A stretch of 9,968 nt of DNA from Bordetella parapertussis (GCA_945903445.1 CAMDNZ010000079.1:1-9968); one strand, 5' to 3'. Shown: positions 1 through 6,195, counted from the stretch's first letter. Translations and numbers: made by a program. The notes: generated by a model from the sequence alone, not told the origin.

Positions 1-74
1 TTGTCCAGCTGCTCGGCTAGCTTCAGCAGCCCTATCTTGTTTCGGATTACCTTATGATTCTGGGCCATGTTCAT
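1..74 (-). CDS. IS481-like transposase, N-terminus only (runs off window)
   Basis: Reading leftward from an ATG at 74, 24 codons are visible before the window edge, beginning MNMAQNHKVIRNKIGLLKLA. From memory, this opening (KVIRNKxGLLKLAEQL) matches the N-terminal helix-turn-helix region of one subgroup of IS481-family DDE transposases, which cut and rejoin the ends of the insertion sequence. An in-frame second ATG lies at 68; a purine-rich AAGG lies about 10 nt before the first ATG. Only the N-terminus is present, so neither the DDE catalytic domain nor intactness can be judged. The family call rests on 24 residues; an unrelated HTH protein is possible. Confidence 0.6.
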   Translation of the reverse strand, partial: MNMAQNHKVIRNKIGLLKLAEQLD

Positions 75-146
75 CTCTGACTTTTCCTTTCAGGGCTCTT
101 GCCCTAGGTTAACGAAAATGTCAGATTAAGTTTTGACTAATACACA
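1..146 (-). mobile_element. Partial IS481-like insertion sequence, transposase-proximal end
   Basis: The segment upstream of the transposase start is AT-rich compared with its surroundings and, read on the minus strand, probably begins TGTGTATTAG at 146 and runs to AATCTGACA near 119. IS481-family ends usually begin with TGT. The other end and any target duplication lie outside the window, so the exact boundary is an estimate. If correct, the element ends about 115 bp before serS. TTGACT at 133-138 reads outward toward serS and resembles a -35 box. Confidence 0.45.
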
Positions 147-221
147 TTAAGGTCCCGATAGGGCTGTCTTTATATTGATAAGAGTGCCTCGTTTGCGATC
201 GGCGTAAACGGCTGATGGCGG

Positions 222-227
222 TAGAAT
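222..227 (+). promoter_or_regulatory. Candidate serS -10 box
   Basis: TAGAAT matches five of six bases of the sigma-70 -10 consensus and lies 33 bp before the serS ATG. It is followed by GTCGC, a GC-rich discriminator-like stretch. No good -35 is seen at 16-18 bp upstream, so the assignment is weak. The leader between it and serS has only a poor Shine-Dalgarno (GGA at 251-253). Confidence 0.3.
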
Positions 228-260
228 GTCGCTTCTCGTGTCCATGAAGCGGAATCACCC

Positions 261-1589
261 ATGCTAGACCCCACCTCGTTGCGTAAAGATCTTGATACCG
301 TCGTCGCCAAGCTCGCCAGCCGAGGCTTTGCTTTCGATCGGTCCGCATTCGATGCCTTGGAATCGCGCCGCAAGTCGGTTCAGACCGAAACCGAGACGCT
401 GCAAGCACGCCGCAACGCTCTGGCCAAGCAGATCGGTCAGCTCAAGTCGCGTGGGGAAGATGCCACCGAGGTGATGGTCGAGTCGCAAGCCATCCCTGGT
501 CAGCTCAAGCAGTTGGAAGAAAGTCTGGGTGCTTTGCAAGCCGATTTGAACGCGTTGCTACAAGGTGTGCCGAACCTGCCGCACGAGTCGGTGCCGGTGG
601 GCGATTCGGAAGCGGGCAACGTCGAGGTGCGCCGCTGGGTGCCGGGTGCGACCGATTCCAAGGCCGATCCTGCGCCCTTGGCTTTCGAGCCTCGCGACCA
701 CGTGGCCTTGGGCGAGCCCCTGGGTCTGGATTTCGAACTGGCTGCTCGTTTGTCGGGGGCTCGTTTCAGCTTCATGCGCGGTTCGATCGCGCGTCTACAT
801 CGCGCGCTTGCCCAGTTCATGCTGGACGTACAAGCCAACGATCATGGCTACACCGAGTGCTATACGCCTTACATTGTCAACGCATCGACCTTGGTGGGTA
901 CGGGGCAGTTGCCCAAGTTTGCCGATCAGATGTTCGCAGTTAGCAAGGGCGGCGACGAAAATGGTGCCGAAGGCCGGGAAGACCAATATCTGATTTCGAC
1001 TTCTGAAATCACCTTGACCAGCACCGTGCGCGACACCATCGTTCCAGGTGCCGATCTGCCCTTGCGCATGACCGCGCATACGCCGTGTTTCCGTTCTGAG
1101 GCGGGCAGCGGTGGGCGCGACATTCGCGGCATGATTCGCCAGCATCAGTTCGACAAGGTCGAAATGGTGCAAATCACGCATCCCGATCTGTCGTACGAGG
1201 CATTGGAAGCCATGACGGGACATGCCGAAGCCGTGTTGCAGCGCCTAGGCTTGCCCTACCGCGTGATGCTGCTATGCACGGGCGACATGGGTTTCGGTGC
1301 CGCCAAGACGTACGATCTGGAGGTGTGGTTGCCCGCGCAAAACACCTGGCGCGAGATTTCGTCGGTGTCGAACTGCGAGTCGTTCCAGGCGCGTCGCATG
1401 CAGGCGCGCTATCGCACGCCCGAGAACAAGACGGCGCTGGTGCATACCTTGAACGGTTCTGGCCTGGCCGTGGGCCGTGCGTTAGTGGCTGTGTTGGAGA
1501 ACTATCAGCAGGCCGATGGCAGCGTGGTGGTGCCGGAAGTCTTGCGCCCTTATATCGGCGGTTTGGAACGTTTGACGCCTGCTGGTTGA
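261..1589 (+). CDS. serS: Seryl-tRNA synthetase
   Basis: SerS charges tRNA-Ser with serine in the cytoplasm through a seryl-adenylate, and is essential. The 442-residue product has the normal length and architecture. A charged, heptad-like N-terminal region (about 30-100) is the coiled-coil arm that grips tRNA-Ser, and the class II catalytic core follows. Visible core signatures are TSE at 247-249 (serine pocket), motif 2 with FRSE at 277-280 and GMIRQHQFDKVE at about 290-301, WREISSVSNCESFQARR at 363-379, and motif 3 GSGLAVGRALVAVLENYQ at 399-416. The start MLDPTSLRKDL is typical of the family. It is transcribed alone, with an IS end upstream and a convergent gene downstream after a 123-bp gap. 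In many betaproteobacteria serS follows rarA; here an insertion sequence sits in that place. Confidence 0.98.
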   Translation: MLDPTSLRKDLDTVVAKLASRGFAFDRSAFDALESRRKSVQTETETLQARRNALAKQIGQLKSRGEDATEVMVESQAIPGQLKQLEESLGALQADLNALLQGVPNLPHESVPVGDSEAGNVEVRRWVPGATDSKADPAPLAFEPRDHVALGEPLGLDFELAARLSGARFSFMRGSIARLHRALAQFMLDVQANDHGYTECYTPYIVNASTLVGTGQLPKFADQMFAVSKGGDENGAEGREDQYLISTSEITLTSTVRDTIVPGADLPLRMTAHTPCFRSEAGSGGRDIRGMIRQHQFDKVEMVQITHPDLSYEALEAMTGHAEAVLQRLGLPYRVMLLCTGDMGFGAAKTYDLEVWLPAQNTWREISSVSNCESFQARRMQARYRTPENKTALVHTLNGSGLAVGRALVAVLENYQQADGSVVVPEVLRPYIGGLERLTPAG

Positions 1590-1668
1590 GCGGTTTGTGC
1601 CGAGTCGACAACGCAAAATTGGACTGTTTAAAGGCGTTGCGCGGCTGTCGTCGCCCGCCGCCGCGGCA

Positions 1669-1683
1669 GACGCTTAAAGCGTC
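1669..1683. repeat. 15-nt perfect palindrome between serS and the convergent gene
   Basis: GACGCTT-A-AAGCGTC is a perfect inverted repeat with 7-bp arms and a one-base centre. It lies midway between the serS stop and the stop of the convergent gene at 1713. No T-tract follows on either strand, so it does not fit a classical intrinsic terminator; it could still be a weak bidirectional transcript-end hairpin, or chance. Confidence 0.35.
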
Positions 1684-1712
1684 AAGTGGCTGCTGTGTCT
1701 ATTGGCGAGTGT

Positions 1713-2162
1713 TTAGCGCCGCCCGTGACCATGACCCCGGCCACCTCCGTGATGGTGGTGACGAGGGCGATGGCCGGGCGACCAGTGGCCGCCCCCTGGC
1801 CCATAATGCTGCCGGGGGTGGTATCCCGGAGGCGGTGCGTAGTACACCGGTGGTTGGTAGACCGATGGGGGGTGATACACCGGCGGCGGCACTACATAGA
1901 CGGGCGCTCGCCGGTAGATCGGGGCGGGGCTGTATATCGGAGGCGAGTAACTCGGTGTCGGTGTCGTATATACCGGACCCGGTACATGCACCGGACCCGG
2001 TACGCGGCCCACACCGGGAGGGTAGACGGGGGCAGGGCTATATATTGGTGGAACGTACATGCGGCCGGTGCCGACCGACACCCCTGCACTGATCTGGGCG
2101 TGTGCCGACATACCCGCTAGCAGGGCAAGGGTTGCCACGCAGAATGCAATCCAGTTTTTCAT
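1713..2162 (-). CDS. Secreted Pro/Tyr-rich protein with His/Gly-rich tail
   Basis: No function is recognised. The 149-residue product starts at the ATG at 2162, preceded by AAGG at suitable spacing; the open frame extends 27 codons further up, but only this start opens directly on a signal peptide (MKNWIAFCVATLALLAGMSAHA, cleavage likely after AHA). The mature protein is low complexity. After a short QISAGVSVGTG segment comes a run of Pro-Tyr units such as PPIYSPAPVY, VPGPVHVPGPVY and PPIYSPAPIY, then a tail rich in His and Gly (RPRHHHHGGGRGHGHGRR) that could bind divalent metal or polyanions. The layout suggests an unstructured periplasmic or surface protein, as in extensin-like repeats. It is convergent with serS and follows a LysR gene on the same strand after 171 bp. 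Composition alone supports export, not a specific role. Confidence 0.8.
   Translation of the reverse strand: MKNWIAFCVATLALLAGMSAHAQISAGVSVGTGRMYVPPIYSPAPVYPPGVGRVPGPVHVPGPVYTTPTPSYSPPIYSPAPIYRRAPVYVVPPPVYHPPSVYQPPVYYAPPPGYHPRQHYGPGGGHWSPGHRPRHHHHGGGRGHGHGRR
1972..2003. repeat. Tandem 14-bp repeat inside the Pro/Tyr-rich gene
   Basis: ACCGGACCCGGTAC occurs at 1972-1985 and again at 1990-2003, an 18-bp period separated by ATGC. It encodes the VPGPVH/VPGPVY units of the gene on the minus strand. Short identical repeats of this kind allow slippage and in-frame length change. Confidence 0.6.
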
Positions 2163-2289
2163 GATGACCTTAGCTGCCGGAGACCGGCCAGAAGACGGAA
2201 AAGCATTAAGCGACGAGCGACGTGCCTGCATGCCGTGTGGCAAACGACGCCGTTAACGAAAAGTCTAGGGGTTTTGATCGGTTTCGGGG

Positions 2290-2333
2290 GCGATTGTTCC
2301 ATTTCGGAAATCCAGTGAAATGGAATCGATCGC
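2290..2333 (-). terminator. Long hairpin directly after the LysR stop codon
   Basis: TTCCATTTC (2297-2305) and GAAATGGAA (2317-2325) form a perfect 9-bp stem around an 11-nt loop. After a small TG/TCG internal loop the stem continues with GCGAT (2290-2294) pairing to ATCGC (2329-2333). On the minus strand it begins on the base after the LysR stop codon (2334-2336). There is no T-tract behind it, so it may be a 3'-end-protecting hairpin or part of a rho-dependent end rather than an intrinsic terminator. It could instead be an operator for the downstream Pro/Tyr-rich gene. Confidence 0.45.
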
Positions 2334-3227
2334 TCACATCAGTCGGGACGCTGTAGTAGTGGCCTGGTCAAAGCGCGCTTTTAACAAACGTGTCACCGTT
2401 TTTTTATCGTGATCACGGCGTTCGATCATGCCGATTTCTCGGCCTGTGGCCGCAGCAGCGCCTAACGAAAACACCCGTAACGCGGGATCGATCAACCAGT
2501 CCGACTCTCGCACCAAGGGCAGCAGGGACGCACCGACGTCTTGCCGAATCAGCGCCACGACGGTTTCGATGGCGTTGAGCTCTAGAAACTCATCTACCCG
2601 AACGCCCAAGCGGCGCAGGCTGCGATCGATCTGGACGCCGGTGCGCTGGCTGCGATCGAATCGTAAAAACGGGTGACGCTCCAGCGCCTGTGTGGCGTCT
2701 AGTGCAGTCGTGCTGGCAGGAGCCACAACTACCAAGGGTTCTTCGAATCCGCTGTGCCACGCAAGCGTGTTCGCGCGGCGCCCGGTCGCCACGATGAATG
2801 CGGCATCTAGCTCACCTTGCGCGACCTTGTCGGCCAGTTCGGTCGATTTGCCCGAAAACACCTTGATATCCAGTCCGGTATGGTCGCGTTTCAGGCCAGA
2901 CACCACTTTGGACAGCGTGCCCATGCACGACACGATGGCACCGATGGCCACCGATCCCGATAGATCGTCTGCCGAGACCGGCGGTTTGCGAATTTGCTCG
3001 TAGAGTTCGAGTAAGCGGCGCGCTTCGGGTAGCAGAGCCCGACCGGCGGCGTTGATGAGCGCCAGCCTGCCACTGCGATCGAACAGCTCGCGCCCGAGTT
3101 CGGTTTCCAGCGCGCGCATCTGAAAGCTGACAGCCGCCTGGGTCAACGCAACGCGCTCGGCGGCCTCGGAAAAGGATCCATGTTCGGCGACCGCGATAAA
3201 CGTTCGGAGAAATCGGAGCGTGCTCAT
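2334..3227 (-). CDS. LysR-family transcriptional regulator
   Basis: This is a DNA-binding regulator with a small-molecule-sensing domain; its target is unknown. The 297-residue length from the ATG at 3227 is standard for the family. The frame stays open 32 codons upstream, but MSTLRFLRTF is the canonical LysR opening and a GGAG lies about 9 nt before it. Residues 18-50 carry the winged helix-turn-helix (SFSEAAERVALTQAAVSFQM, then LETELGRELFDR), a linker helix follows to about 90, and the rest is the periplasmic-binding-like effector domain beginning LSGSVAIGAIVS. Its start lies 4 bp beyond the stop of a small membrane-protein gene on the same strand, so its ribosome-binding site sits inside that gene and the two are probably co-transcribed and coupled. 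No divergent neighbour gives the usual clue to a LysR target. Confidence 0.93.
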   Translation of the reverse strand: MSTLRFLRTFIAVAEHGSFSEAAERVALTQAAVSFQMRALETELGRELFDRSGRLALINAAGRALLPEARRLLELYEQIRKPPVSADDLSGSVAIGAIVSCMGTLSKVVSGLKRDHTGLDIKVFSGKSTELADKVAQGELDAAFIVATGRRANTLAWHSGFEEPLVVVAPASTTALDATQALERHPFLRFDRSQRTGVQIDRSLRRLGVRVDEFLELNAIETVVALIRQDVGASLLPLVRESDWLIDPALRVFSLGAAAATGREIGMIERRDHDKKTVTRLLKARFDQATTTASRLM

Positions 3228-3231
3228 CGCG

Positions 3232-3624
3232 TCAGTCTCCGCCACTCCAACCATCGCCTGCACCGCCGGCAGATCCGCTCGAACCGCTGCCGTGCCCGTC
3301 AGGGCCGTCGCCTGCACCGCCACCTATGGTGTGAACGACGGTGCCAGCGTGAGTTTTCGAGGCTTCATGAGTGCCGCCGCTGTAGTGGTATCCGCCACCG
3401 GCAAGCGGAGCGTAGGTGAAGGGGGCGCTACCGTTCACCCCAGAACCGCGATGCCCGCCGGGATCCGACCCGCGCCACGACGCGCGGCTTGCCCGCCGGT
3501 GGCGAGAAGCCAGCACATCGTCGCTTCGCTTGTGTTCGAAACTGCGCACGATCTTCCAAACCAGCGCAATCAGAATGGCCGAGAACACGCCATACATCAC
3601 AAGGTAGCCAGTGCTCACCAACAT
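3232..3624 (-). CDS. Small single-pass membrane protein with Gly/Ser/His-rich tail
   Basis: No family is recognised. The 130-residue product has one hydrophobic segment at about residues 5-24 (GYLVMYGVFSAILIALVWKI) followed by basic residues (RSFEHKR), which suggests an N-out/C-in or signal-anchor topology. The remaining 100 residues are low complexity, rich in Gly, Ser, His and Asp, ending GSAGGAGDGWSGGD. The start is uncertain: GAGAGGAG (3625-3632) abuts the ATG at 3624, too close for use, whereas the GTG at 3618, two codons later, sits at an ideal 6-nt spacing from GGAG. The gene ends 4 bp before a LysR gene. Codon structure and the strong SD favour a real gene, but the composition makes homology hard to judge. 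Confidence 0.65.
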   Translation of the reverse strand: MLVSTGYLVMYGVFSAILIALVWKIVRSFEHKRSDDVLASRHRRASRASWRGSDPGGHRGSGVNGSAPFTYAPLAGGGYHYSGGTHEASKTHAGTVVHTIGGGAGDGPDGHGSGSSGSAGGAGDGWSGGD

Positions 3625-3668
3625 CTCCTCTCTTTCATAGGGGGACAGGGTGGGGCGGTAGCCTTCGT

Positions 3669-3681
3669 GCCCCTCGGGGGC
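3669..3681 (-). terminator. Short GC hairpin after the RHH-like gene
   Basis: GCCCC-TCG-GGGGC forms a 5-bp stem with a 3-nt loop four bases beyond the stop codon of the gene ending at 3686; G-T pairs could lengthen it by about 3 bp. No T-tract follows on the minus strand, so efficient intrinsic termination is doubtful. It may reduce read-through into the membrane-protein/LysR pair. Confidence 0.3.
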
Positions 3682-3685
3682 GTGC

Positions 3686-3970
3686 TTACGATGCCGCCTT
3701 GGCGACGCCTAGCGCTTCGGTCAACAGCTTGTCGATGAGGGTATTCACTGGCTCATCCGTTTTTGCGGCTCGCGCTCGGAGTGCGTCGATAACCGGCTGA
3801 CGCAGTTTGACCGGGAATGACACCAGGCCAGCGGCCTGATCCAACTTCCGCTGTTCGCGGCGGTCGGGCACCGCAGACGAGGCGTTGCCAAAGCGTTGGG
3901 GGGTGGCGGTGGCGCGCAGGTCGCCCATGAGCTTCAGGGCTTTGTTCTTTTCCAGATCGGTTTTCTTCAT
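3686..3970 (-). CDS. Small ribbon-helix-helix-like protein
   Basis: The specific function is not recognised. The 94-residue product opens MKKTDLEKNKALKLMGDLR, a lysine-rich amphipathic stretch, followed by a polar linker. Residues about 49-88 (LVSFPVKLRQPVIDALRARA, then VNTLIDKLLTEAL) read as a beta strand and two helices, the pattern of a ribbon-helix-helix DNA-binding dimer. The C-terminus is Ala/Lys-rich. No antitoxin-style toxin partner is adjacent: the neighbours are a divergent SGNH hydrolase gene 119 bp away and a membrane-protein gene downstream. A role as a small repressor of its own divergent promoter is plausible but inferred. There is no strong SD before the ATG at 3970. Confidence 0.75.
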   Translation of the reverse strand: MKKTDLEKNKALKLMGDLRATATPQRFGNASSAVPDRREQRKLDQAAGLVSFPVKLRQPVIDALRARAAKTDEPVNTLIDKLLTEALGVAKAAS

Positions 3971-4020
3971 GATGCGAGTGCGCTTGAAAGTAAAAGGCTA
4001 TTGTCGCAGTCCAACAGGTT

Positions 4021-4034
4021 TTGCGCGCGCGCAA
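4021..4034. promoter_or_regulatory. 14-bp perfect GC-alternating palindrome in a divergent promoter region
   Basis: TTGCGCGCGCGCAA is self-complementary and alternates purine and pyrimidine through its core, a sequence prone to Z-DNA or cruciform formation. It lies between the divergent RHH-like and SGNH hydrolase genes, about 20 bp upstream of the weak -35 region of the latter. This is a plausible operator position; the cognate regulator is unknown. Confidence 0.4.
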
Positions 4035-4053
4035 CAGACACAATTTCCTGCTT

Positions 4054-4080
4054 TTGTCGTTTCCCTGGGCTATTTATAAT
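4054..4080 (+). promoter_or_regulatory. Candidate promoter of the SGNH hydrolase gene
   Basis: TATAAT at 4075-4080 is a perfect -10 box within TATTTATAAT. The best -35 is TTGTCG at 4054-4059 with a short 15-bp spacer. Transcription would begin near 4087, only about three bases before the ATG at 4090, giving an almost leaderless mRNA. No Shine-Dalgarno is visible. Confidence 0.5.
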
Positions 4081-4089
4081 CATCACACT

Positions 4090-4908
4090 ATGACCTTGTT
4101 GCATCGCATCAGCCTGTGCTGCGCGTTAGCCGGCACCTTGTCACCCGTGTGGGTATCGCCCGTTATGGCGGCCCAGCCCAGCGCCAATACCGGCATGTGG
4201 GCGGCCAGCTTCGACGCGTTCGATGCCGCCGATCGCGCAAGCGCGCCGCGTGCAGGGGGTGTGTTGTTCGTCGGCAGTTCCTCCATCCGGTTGTGGAGCG
4301 ATCTGGAAACCGATTTTTCAGCCCTGCCCGTAGTGTACAAACGTGGATTCGGCGGCTCGCGCATGTTGGATTGCACACAGCACGTCGAGCGTCTGGTGCT
4401 CCCCTACAAACCCAGCGTAGTGATGGTTTATGCCGGGGACAACGATCTGGCCGAAGGCCGAACCCCCGCCGATGTCTTGAACAGCTTTACTTCGTTTGTC
4501 CAGCGTGTGCGTGCCGAGCTTCCCCATACGCGTATCGCCTACATCTCGATCAAGCCCAGCCCGTCGCGCATCGAGCGCCTGCCGCAAATCCAACAGGCCA
4601 ACGCGCTGATCGGAACTTATATCGCCACGTTGGCCAACGCCGATTACATCGATATCTTCACGCCCATGCTGAACGCTTCGGGTCAGCCGCGCGACGAACT
4701 GTTTTCGAGTGATCGCCTGCATATGAACGCGACGGGTTATGCATTGTGGCGTCGGGTCATTTCCGAACATCTGCCCGCGTCGCCTTCGGGCGAGACGGCC
4801 GCCTTGTCGGCAGCAATCGCCGATATGCCCGCTACCGGGCCGGTGGCGGATGCCGTGCGCCCCGCTGCCGCGGCCTCTGCCGCCAGCACGGCTCTCGCGA
4901 CCCAGTAA
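4090..4908 (+). CDS. Secreted SGNH/GDSL hydrolase
   Basis: This is a predicted exported esterase or acylhydrolase of the SGNH superfamily, 272 residues from the ATG at 4090. An N-terminal signal peptide (MTLLHRISLCCALAGTL... ending SPVMA) precedes the catalytic domain. All four blocks are visible: the nucleophile in FVGSSSIRLW (GSSS at 62-65, probably Ser64), block II Gly in GFGGSRM (about 86-92), block III Asn in YAGDND (Asn118), and block V DRLHMN with Asp208 and His211. IKPSPSR (155-161) is also typical of this subfamily. The substrate is unknown; O-acyl groups on glycans or lipids are possible. The last 57 codons, all after the catalytic His, overlap the 3' end of the convergent opgC-type gene and encode an Ala-rich tail that probably lies outside the fold. 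Confidence 0.9.
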   Translation: MTLLHRISLCCALAGTLSPVWVSPVMAAQPSANTGMWAASFDAFDAADRASAPRAGGVLFVGSSSIRLWSDLETDFSALPVVYKRGFGGSRMLDCTQHVERLVLPYKPSVVMVYAGDNDLAEGRTPADVLNSFTSFVQRVRAELPHTRIAYISIKPSPSRIERLPQIQQANALIGTYIATLANADYIDIFTPMLNASGQPRDELFSSDRLHMNATGYALWRRVISEHLPASPSGETAALSAAIADMPATGPVADAVRPAAAASAASTALATQ

Positions 4909-6056
4909 AGCGCGACCACGCTACCCACGAATAGCGCGATATCCAACCACATGGGCCGCTCGGGGGTGCTATGGCCGAACACCCCCAGCACGACCAGCAC
5001 GATTACCAAATGGGCGCAAAAAACCGGCAGCGATGCCGCGCCCATCGTCTCCAACCAGCGTGGACGGGGGACATTGCGCTTGAGCCAGGCCTCGAAGTAG
5101 ATCAGCAAGGTGACCATGGCAAAGAAGTCCAGCAGGCGCAGGGGCCCTAATCGCCATTTGTCGAACAGCATGTTCCATGCGTTTTCGCCTTCGAACGGAA
5201 CATGGCCGGTGCTGTGACGCCACACGATGAATACGACGAAAACGATCGCAGCACCCACGGCCAGCCACCTCGGAAGATCGCCTCGGGTCTCCTTCGGAAT
5301 ACGGGCATGGCGGGCGCCGATCCATAAACCGAATATCCAGAGAAACTGCCACGCGAACGTATCGAAGGCGCCCGTTTCGCTAAAGGGTACGGGCAACCCG
5401 GTCAACGCGACCGTTGCATCGTAGACGGCACGGGACAGACCGAACTGAGCGCCCAGCCACAGGCCACCACTGATCGACAAAATGACACGCCAGCCGTACT
5501 TCAGACCGATCGACAGAATGAACGGACTCAACAGCATAAAGATGATGTAGAGCGGCAGAATATCGAGCAAGGGCGGGTTGTAGATCAATAGTAGCGATGC
5601 CCAGAACGCGGTGACCGGTTCGAACAGGTAGTACCACATCAACACGCTGATATCGTGCTGTTTTAAGACCTCGCCCAGATAGGCGACGGAAAACAGGAAT
5701 AGCAGGCAGGCCGCCTGACAGCCGTAGATCACGACGGCGCGTTTCAAGAAGGCATCGCGCATGGCCGCCAGCCCATCGCGCATGGCACGCTGCGTGTAGA
5801 TCATGCCAGCCATGTAGGCCGACAACACGACAAAACCTTCGGCAGCCGAGACGAATCCGAAGGGCTGGCCGAAAGGATCTGCGAACCGGGTGGGGAGATG
5901 CGTTGACAGCATCATGATCAGCATCAGGCCCCGCAGGGCATCCAATTCCCACCGACGCTCGCGCGGTTTTTTCTTTTTGTTTAAGGGCCTCGGAACCGCC
6001 CCGGGGACATTTGCCTGAACGGCCGGGCTGAACTCGTTGGGCAGTAACGCAGACAT
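4737..6056 (-). CDS. opgC: OpgC-family polytopic membrane protein (probable glucan/polysaccharide acyl-transfer)
   Basis: OpgC proteins are inner-membrane proteins linked to acyl (for example succinyl) modification of osmoregulated periplasmic glucans. The 439-residue product has a polar, lysine-rich cytoplasmic N-terminus (KKKK near 27-30) and then about ten hydrophobic segments. The family signature RRWELDALRGLMLIMMLSTH lies at about 34-53, with conserved Asp39, Arg42 and His53, followed by EGFVVLSAYMAGMIYTQR (73-90). The start at 6056 has GAGGG at good spacing; an ATG 16 codons further upstream would read through an inverted repeat. The C-terminal 50 or so residues are Ala-rich and polar, and their codons overlap the convergent SGNH hydrolase gene by 172 bp. 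No opgG/opgH glucan synthase genes are in the window, so the glucan substrate is inferred from family only. Confidence 0.88.
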   Translation of the reverse strand: MSALLPNEFSPAVQANVPGAVPRPLNKKKKPRERRWELDALRGLMLIMMLSTHLPTRFADPFGQPFGFVSAAEGFVVLSAYMAGMIYTQRAMRDGLAAMRDAFLKRAVVIYGCQAACLLFLFSVAYLGEVLKQHDISVLMWYYLFEPVTAFWASLLLIYNPPLLDILPLYIIFMLLSPFILSIGLKYGWRVILSISGGLWLGAQFGLSRAVYDATVALTGLPVPFSETGAFDTFAWQFLWIFGLWIGARHARIPKETRGDLPRWLAVGAAIVFVVFIVWRHSTGHVPFEGENAWNMLFDKWRLGPLRLLDFFAMVTLLIYFEAWLKRNVPRPRWLETMGAASLPVFCAHLVIVLVVLGVFGHSTPERPMWLDIALFVGSVVALYWVARAVLAAEAAAAGRTASATGPVAGISAIAADKAAVSPEGDAGRCSEMTRRHNA

Positions 6057-6073
6057 GGCTCCCTCGGCTAATA

Positions 6074-6119
6074 GTGCGAACGTGATGCGCGTGCAAACTC
6101 GCACGCGTCACCTTCGCAC
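6074..6119. promoter_or_regulatory. 46-nt imperfect palindrome in the opgC-yadG divergent region
   Basis: The arms pair as GTGCGAA (6074-6080) with TTCGCAC (6113-6119), GTGA (6082-6085) with TCAC (6108-6111), and CGCGTGC (6088-6094) with GCACGCG (6101-6107), around an AAACTC loop. Only a C/C mismatch and a TG bulge interrupt 18 paired bases. It begins 17 bp upstream of the opgC start, so it may be a repressor operator or, in the opgC leader RNA, a stable hairpin just before the ribosome-binding site. Confidence 0.6.
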
Positions 6120-6195
6120 CAAACCCCTACTTTCGGCTATGCACAAAAGGTAATTACTGTTTGCGCAGGTAGAATCCTTACATTCGAATCTGTGA

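Noticed and set aside
244..267. Seven-codon mini-ORF (MKRNHPC) overlapping the serS start codon
   Set aside because: It has no Shine-Dalgarno and such overlaps arise easily by chance; no reason to call a leader peptide.
1274..2092. 272-codon forward open frame running from within serS across the Pro/Tyr-rich gene
   Set aside because: It overlaps the serS motif 3 region out of frame and lies antisense to a gene with a clear signal peptide; the translation shows no domain and is Arg/Gly-rich as expected of a GC-rich shadow frame.
1713..2162. Repetitive region as a CRISPR array or satellite
   Set aside because: The repeats are short, irregular and explained by the codons of a Pro/Tyr-rich protein; there are no regularly spaced unique spacers.
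5380..6111. 243-codon reverse open frame inside the opgC region
   Set aside because: It is the +1 shadow of the OpgC-type gene; the OpgC frame has the family signature and membrane segments, this one has none.
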